NCBI GenBank assembly: GCA_021372295.1
Contig: JAJFUS010000050.1
Coordinates: 1 to 64,000 of the forward strand
Direction of reading: 5' to 3'
Source: a bacterium
GTDB lineage: Bacteria > Armatimonadota > UBA5829
DNA length: 64,000 nucleotides
The notes beneath the pieces are model-generated. The model was not told the DNA's origin. It searched no databases and saw only the letters and a list, made by a program, of their open reading frames with translations. How positions within the stretch are numbered: the first letter of the stretch is position 1; each line of letters begins with the position of its first letter. Positions 59,700 to 64,000 of this stretch are shown one piece after another. Both the position numbers and the translations under genes were made by a program.

Positions 59700-61384
59700 T
59701 ATCTGCTGTCACTTTCCGACATTGTAATGTCTTTCACAAGCTCGCCGCCCACGTATATCTTGATTGTGGGCGAGCTGCCGTAAGCCGTGACTATCTCAGA
59801 GAACTTGTCACCCGGCTGGCGAGTCTCCTGATAAGCCGTGGTCTCGCCGTGATCGTCTACGACCACAATCTGCACTTCCTGATCGCCGTCCGCGTCCGCA
59901 GGGACTTCCACGTTCACCTTATATCGGTGAGACCGGCTCTCGGAGGAAGCAGACTCCGACGACGAATCGCTTTCGGACTCGGGTTTCGGGCCATTGCTTA
60001 TCACCAGGTCTATAGCCGCGCCGGGAGCGCGCCTGATGCCTGCGGGTGGGTCTTGAGAGATGACCGTGTTCATGGGCGATTTGTCGCTGTATTCCTGCTT
60101 GACGTTGCCGATGGTGAAACCGGCGTGCACGGCCGTCTCGTTGGCTCGAGCTTCGGGAAGACCCGTAAGGTCGGGTATTTCGACGGTGCTGGGGCCCGTG
60201 CTGATCTTGACTTTCACCTCAGGGCTGTCTGCCGGCACCATCGCGCCCGCCGCCGGGCTGACCGCGCAAATCTGGCCTGCCGCGTAGGTCTCGCTGAAGG
60301 CTCTGCCGTCGTCCACCAGCTTGATGTTGTTTTCCTGCGCGATGAATTGCGCCTCTTCCCAGGTCTTTCCCAGAAGCGGAGGAACCCTTACCTGGGCTTT
60401 TCCGCCTGAAAGGAACATAGTCAAACCGAGAGAGACGAGCACCACGGCTACAAAAACCACCACCAGCCAGATAAACCGCGATTTCATCGTTTGATCCGGC
60501 ACATCTGCGGGCTCTTTGGCCACCGCCGCATGCGGTCCGCCTACTATTACCGGACGCCCCGTTCTCAAAGCTTCGCTGACGGCCTTGATGTCGGCCAGCA
60601 GCGCCGAGATACTCTGGTAGCGATCCTGTGGAGCGGTTTCCATCGCGCGCATCACGATGTCGCTCAGGGACTTGGGAATGGCGGTGTTGACCGAACGCGG
60701 AGGCGTGGGAATCTCCTTGGCTTTCTTTAGCGCCACTGAAATGGCGGTTGCTCCCGCGAAGGGAAGCTGGCCGGTAAGCATCTCGTAGATAATGACACCG
60801 ATGGAATAGACGTCCGAACTCGGTGACGGCGCGGCCCCCTCGGCGATCTCGGGAGCCTGATAATGAACCGAGCGCATTGCGCACTTGTCGGAGACCGCTG
60901 TGCAGCCACTCACGGCTGGGAAAAGTCCGAAATCGGTGAGTTTGACTTCGCCGTCCGGGCTGACGATGATGTCCTGCGGCGCGATGTCTCCATGCACGAT
61001 CCGATTGGCATGCGCATACTCCAATGCAGTAAGTACAGGGGTTATGATATCCAGGGCGTTGAGGGCTGCAATGGGGCCTGCCCTGCGCACTCTGTCCTTG
61101 ACGTTGATCCCGCGCGCGAACTCGCATGCCACGAAGCATTCGTTCTGGACGTAGTCGGCATCCAAAATGCGGGCGATATTGGGATGCGAGAGCCCGGCTA
61201 CGTTGCGATACCCGCCGAGGATGGCATCCACGCACTCACTGCCGCCCGCGACTTCTTTTGAGAGGACTTTCAGCGCCACCAGGCGATTGAGCACCTTGTC
61301 GCGAGACTTGTATACGGAGAAAATCGGGCCGTCGCCGATCTTTTCCAGCACTTCGTATCTGTGATTTATAATTTGTCCTATCAA
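59696..61384 (-). CDS. PASTA-domain Ser/Thr kinase with eroded active site
   Basis: A 562-residue PknB/PrkC-type receptor kinase. Kinase domain about 10-270, a membrane helix (FIWLVVVFVAVVLVSLGLTMFLSG, about 315-337), two PASTA repeats (about 340-405 and 406-475; DLTGLPEARANETAVHAGF), then a Ser-rich and a C-terminal beta region. PASTA repeats bind peptidoglycan fragments. The active site is altered: the Gly-rich loop reads GDGPIF (third Gly lost), the catalytic loop reads HGDIAPQDI where HRDLKPENI is normal (Arg, Lys and Asn replaced), although the VALK lysine and DFG are kept. It may be weakly active or a pseudokinase. It overlaps rpe by 4 bp. Confidence 0.9.
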   Translation of the reverse strand: MIGQIINHRYEVLEKIGDGPIFSVYKSRDKVLNRLVALKVLSKEVAGGSECVDAILGGYRNVAGLSHPNIARILDADYVQNECFVACEFARGINVKDRVRRAGPIAALNALDIITPVLTALEYAHANRIVHGDIAPQDIIVSPDGEVKLTDFGLFPAVSGCTAVSDKCAMRSVHYQAPEIAEGAAPSPSSDVYSIGVIIYEMLTGQLPFAGATAISVALKKAKEIPTPPRSVNTAIPKSLSDIVMRAMETAPQDRYQSISALLADIKAVSEALRTGRPVIVGGPHAAVAKEPADVPDQTMKSRFIWLVVVFVAVVLVSLGLTMFLSGGKAQVRVPPLLGKTWEEAQFIAQENNIKLVDDGRAFSETYAAGQICAVSPAAGAMVPADSPEVKVKISTGPSTVEIPDLTGLPEARANETAVHAGFTIGNVKQEYSDKSPMNTVISQDPPAGIRRAPGAAIDLVISNGPKPESESDSSSESASSESRSHRYKVNVEVPADADGDQEVQIVVVDDHGETTAYQETRQPGDKFSEIVTAYGSSPTIKIYVGGELVKDITMSESDSRY

Positions 61385-61446
61385 GTCTCAGAATCTCCTG
61401 CAATTATGTCTTGGCAACAGTGAAATTATTTGTGGCAGCAACATTA

Positions 61447-61706
61447 TTGAGGGTTTCACCCTCAAACTCCTGACCAAAGCAAATTGTTTACTCATCTAGA
61501 TGCATATAATTGTGTAAACAATTTGCTTTGCCAAGGGCTCTGCCCTTGGATCCCGCCAGGAGCCGAGTGGCCCCTGGACCCCCGTTCCATAGTTGAATGA
61601 TCCCTTAAGGGATCATTCAACTATGAGTCAGAAGGTCCAGGAAACCTGGTTTCCTGGCAGAGTCCAGAGACAGGGTCTCTGGCAGGGTTTGGGACGGAGT
61701 CCCAAA
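61447..61706 (-). repeat. Composite palindromic repeat, copy 16 (subfamily beta) with 56-bp insert
   Basis: Full-length copy in G-to-A orientation, 260 bp, the longest in the window. G (TTGAGGGT / ACCCTCAA), the 56-bp unit at 61475-61530, F (CCAAGGGC / GCCCTTGG), E (CCAGGAGCCG / GGCCCCTGG), central palindrome at 61589-61624 with arms ATAGTTGAATGATCCC (outer pairs changed on both sides), C (CAGGAAACC / GGTTTCCTG), B (CCAGAGAC / GTCTCTGG), A. It fills the 342-bp gap between aroB and the kinase gene; no promoter is obvious outside it. Confidence 0.92.
61475..61530 (+). repeat. Nested 56-bp palindromic unit, copy 3
   Basis: Same 17-bp inverted ends; the 22-bp centre differs from copy 1 at two positions. 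It splits the G-F junction after CTCCTGAC, with one extra C compared with uninterrupted copies (CTGACCAAGGGC). Confidence 0.87.
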
Positions 61707-61726
61707 AGGTTTGCAAGCACATATTA

Positions 61727-62830
61727 TTAGCCCTGATATCTCAGAGATTTGTGTCTTTCGACTGCGCTCGCAATGGTCTGCCGGTCTATGTCCGGGACGA
61801 CCTTGCACTCGCCGAGCGCCACCGGCAGCGCCATTCTGATACTGCTGCCCAGCGTCTTTTTGTCCACTTCAATTGCTCGTACTATATCCTGCGCGTTGAA
61901 TACATCGTCTAAATTCACCGGCAACCGCATTTTAGCCAAGACGTTAGCGATCTTTGAAGCCGTCTGCGATTGGGCAACGCCTATATCTTCGGCAATCAGC
62001 GCTTCCGTTACCATACCGACGGATAACGCTTCGCCGTGCCTGAACTTGCCATATCCGCTGAGCGCTTCTATCGCGTGGCCCACCGTGTGACCGTAGTTCA
62101 GTATAGCTCTGAGCCCCGATTCGCGCTCATCGATTTCCACCACATCCCGCTTTATCTCCACCGACCGGTACACCGCGCGCTCCAGCAGGTCGTGTTGTCC
62201 GGCAAGCAGGCCGGATGCGTTGTCATCGAGAAATTCGAGAAACTCCCGATCATAAATTATACCATGCTTGACCACCTCGGCCAAACCGCATCGCAGTTCG
62301 CGAGAGGGAAGCGTATCGAGCGTTAATGTGTCCATCACGACCGCCCTGGGCTGGTGGAACGCTCCGACGAGGTTCTTGCCCTGCGGAAGATCGACTCCGG
62401 TCTTACCGCCCACGCTTGCGTCCACTTGAGCCAGCAGGGTGGTGGGGACCTGAACAAAATCTATGCCGCGCATGTATGTGGCGGCGGCAAAGCCCGACAT
62501 GTCTCCGATTACTCCGCCGCCCAGCGCGACAATTACCCCGCAGCGATCCATTTTCATGTCCACGAGCGCGTCGTAAATTTTGGCGATGGTCCGCAGAGTT
62601 TTGAACCGTTCGCCCGCCGGGACGATTATGGTCTCGCTGCGGATACCAGCGGCGTTGATGCTTGCAGTTACCTTTGCCGCATAATGCCTGGCCACGGTGG
62701 GATTGGTGACAATCGCCGCCGCAGTGTGCTTGCATGATGACGCGACAATGTCACCGACGCGCGACAACACGCCGGCTCCAATGGTAATAACGTATGAATG
62801 CTCGCCCAGGTTGACTTTAATCTCGGACAT
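61727..62830 (-). CDS. aroB: 3-Dehydroquinate synthase
   Basis: A 367-residue AroB, second step of the shikimate pathway, using NAD and a divalent metal. Family signatures are IIVPAGERFKTLRTIAKIYDALVDMKMDRCGVIVALGGGVIGDMSGFAAATYMRGIDFVQVPTTLLAQVDASVGGKTGVD, NLVGAFHQPRAV, the metal-binding EVVKHG, and NYGHTVGHAIEA (metal His) with RHGEALSVGMV. GAGGTGTTT precedes the ATG at 62830; the upstream extension to 62893 is rejected. It is a single gene, separated from the kinase operon by repeat copy 16. Confidence 0.96.
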   Translation of the reverse strand: MSEIKVNLGEHSYVITIGAGVLSRVGDIVASSCKHTAAAIVTNPTVARHYAAKVTASINAAGIRSETIIVPAGERFKTLRTIAKIYDALVDMKMDRCGVIVALGGGVIGDMSGFAAATYMRGIDFVQVPTTLLAQVDASVGGKTGVDLPQGKNLVGAFHQPRAVVMDTLTLDTLPSRELRCGLAEVVKHGIIYDREFLEFLDDNASGLLAGQHDLLERAVYRSVEIKRDVVEIDERESGLRAILNYGHTVGHAIEALSGYGKFRHGEALSVGMVTEALIAEDIGVAQSQTASKIANVLAKMRLPVNLDDVFNAQDIVRAIEVDKKTLGSSIRMALPVALGECKVVPDIDRQTIASAVERHKSLRYQG

Positions 62831-62923
62831 AAACACCTCTATGGACAAGCCAATGATAATCGCTATTGCGCGGAAAATCAATAGCCGGGGCATCGGGGGG
62901 ACATGTTAAATGTGGGGTAATCA

Positions 62924-62984
62924 ATCTGAGTCAGAAGATCCTGGAAATCGGGTTTCATGGCAGTGTCAAGACATAGAGCCCCAA
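62924..62984 (-). repeat. Decayed composite repeat upstream of aroB
   Basis: CTGAGTCAGAAGATCCTGGAAATCGGG ... CATGGCAGTGTCAAGACATAGAGCCCCAAA can be aligned to the D-end, C, B and A modules of an inverted copy (compare copy 16), with many substitutions. The rest of the 412-bp gap to the radical SAM gene is AT-rich and shows nothing I recognise, apart from a GGAGGAGGAA motif near 63114 that has only very short ORFs after it. Confidence 0.45.
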
Positions 62985-63242
62985 ATCTGACATGCACCCG
63001 GCGTCGGGCAAGATGTAGGACAAGGAAGCCATCGGCAAGACTTGATAATACTCGTCATTATCATAATTAGGCGTAATCATTAAATAATAATTTTTGAGGT
63101 GCCAATATAAACTGGAGGAGGAATATCTGTCGTGTATGATTAATGAACTATTGATTATGTTCTGGCCGTTTAGGTGAGCCTTGACCAGGGTAAGATTGCC
63201 GGGATGGCTGCACTCATTAGTAATTCTGGACGGAGGGAACCT

Positions 63243-64000
63243 TTGCACAACCGACATTTCTCACTGCTTAGAGTAAGGCCGGGCAATCCGCTGCGCTTTT
63301 CAGGGCCTATAGCTCGGGTGATGGAGCCGCGTCTGAAAGACAACAAGATGATTAAGGCCATTGCGTCTGCTGGATTGCTTAAAGGCGGCGGAGAGATAGA
63401 ACTTCTGGGTATGAAAACCGAAATCGGCGACGACGAGACGTTCTCCGCCTGGCCTACAGGTCCTCTGGGCAAACTACCGGATGCGAAAAAGGCCGTGGAA
63501 GGCGTCCAGAAAGCCATCAGAAATAGAGGGAAACCGCTCATTTTGCGCGGGGACGGCGCTTTGGTATATACGTCATATCAGCCGCCGGTGCCTACCAACG
63601 CCTCGATGAAATTGTTGGGCAGCCGGCTTTCGCTGGAACTCGACGGGCATCCGCAGCCGACAGTCTGCACGCTTCAGGTCACAACCCGATGTCAGGCCAA
63701 CTGTGTGCACTGCAGCGCCGCGCGTCATAAGAGACAGCACGAGACTGAGCTTACCACCCAGGAATGGAAGCGCGTGATCCGCCAGTCCGAGCAGTTGGGG
63801 GCCGTGACGGTCATCTTCACCGGCGGAGAGCCGCTTCTGAGGCCGGACATCTTTGAACTGATTAATTGGGTCGATAAAGACGAGGCCGTTGTGGGTATGT
63901 TTTCCAACGGGCTGCTGCTTAACGGCGAAAACGTGAAGAAGCTGGTGGACGCGGGATTGTGGTTTATCCATGTCTCGATAGACTCGCCGGACCCGTGTCA
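63243..64000 (+). CDS. Radical SAM protein, 5' part only
   Basis: An open frame from the TTG at 63243 to the right edge (252 codons) with GGAGGG just upstream. After about 145 N-terminal residues without a domain I know (LLRVRPGNPLRFSGPIARVMEPRLKD; DGALVYTSYQPPVPTNASMKL), the radical SAM core begins: CTLQVTTRCQANCVHCSAAR (the C-x3-C-x2-C cluster), then FTGGEPLLRPDIFELI and SNGLLLNGENVKKL, and WFIHVSIDSPD. These are typical of the SPASM/PqqE-like branch. The C-terminus is outside the window, so the product and substrate cannot be named. Confidence 0.88.
   Translation, partial: MHNRHFSLLRVRPGNPLRFSGPIARVMEPRLKDNKMIKAIASAGLLKGGGEIELLGMKTEIGDDETFSAWPTGPLGKLPDAKKAVEGVQKAIRNRGKPLILRGDGALVYTSYQPPVPTNASMKLLGSRLSLELDGHPQPTVCTLQVTTRCQANCVHCSAARHKRQHETELTTQEWKRVIRQSEQLGAVTVIFTGGEPLLRPDIFELINWVDKDEAVVGMFSNGLLLNGENVKKLVDAGLWFIHVSIDSPDPC

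Noticed and set aside
792..61706. A CRISPR array or integron attC sites
   Set aside because: The repeats are scattered between ordinary genes in both orientations, not tandem with unique spacers. They lack integron core sites and an integrase, and the genes between them are chromosomal housekeeping genes.

Overview
The window looks like chromosomal DNA of a GC-rich, two-membrane (diderm) bacterium with an otherwise Firmicutes-like gene set. The diderm evidence is an SLH-domain porin ending in Phe, a Spy/CpxP-like protein and a lipoprotein. The Firmicutes-like evidence is a PgpH-type HD phosphohydrolase, an AMIN-amidase/GerMN pair followed by a murI remnant, SpoIIM, and a PASTA kinase next to rpe. 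This mix, plus a DUF4091/GH123-like protein, suggests Armatimonadota or a close relative. That is an inference from gene content, not a phylogeny. No tRNA, rRNA, prophage, CRISPR array or transposase gene was recognised.

Layout. 1-3.4 kb: CBS protein (cut by the window edge), YqgF-like nuclease, J-domain membrane protein, ribulokinase. 3.5-9.1 kb: membrane-anchored six-hairpin glycosidase, PRC-barrel protein, HI0933 flavoprotein, MFS transporter. 9.1-13 kb: pyrD-pyrK and a DUF4091 protein. 13-19 kb: glmS, a secreted protein, the SLH porin, an NmrA-type oxidoreductase. 19-28 kb: polA, rpsU, yqeY, pgpH, ybeY, dgkA-PAP2 fusion, CorC-type protein, cobO. 28.4-32.2 kb: a partner-switching pair (PP2C phosphatase and a STAS-HATPase fusion) and a decayed ArsR regulator. 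32.2-39.7 kb: secreted CBM9-like protein, SIS isomerase, AMIN amidase-GerMN with a truncated murI, then a reverse-strand cytidylate-kinase-like/phosphoesterase operon. 40-51.5 kb: HIT protein and type-4 UDG, Spy-like protein, then the membrane cluster DUF4129-DUF4350-MoxR-DUF58 / SpoIIM-PQ-loop / RDD, and a thioredoxin. 51.5-56 kb: sugar aminotransferase and nucleotidyltransferase, an encapsulin with its ferritin-like cargo, ttcA. 56-64 kb: a candidate structured RNA, a GT4 glycosyltransferase, the PASTA-kinase/rpe/ribD operon, aroB, and the start of a radical SAM gene.

The most unusual feature is a family of composite intergenic repeats of about 150-260 bp, with at least 12 substantial copies and several decayed ones. 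Each is a string of short hairpins, most with three-base loops, in a fixed order (called A-G here), around a long central palindrome (D). The palindrome sequence changes between copies while its pairing is kept, and three subfamilies can be recognised in which the centre and the neighbouring hairpin E change together. Three copies contain a second repeat, a 56-bp palindromic unit with 17-bp perfect inverted ends, each at a different place and apparently with a one-base target duplication. Several genes end inside these repeats, and five copies separate the pieces of the 43-51 kb membrane cluster. I see no gene here that would mobilise them.

Other points: a ferritin-type encapsulin system, a PASTA kinase with an eroded active site, two candidate leaderless promoters (cobO, ttcA), and traces of genome decay (murI, ArsR and XRE fragments).
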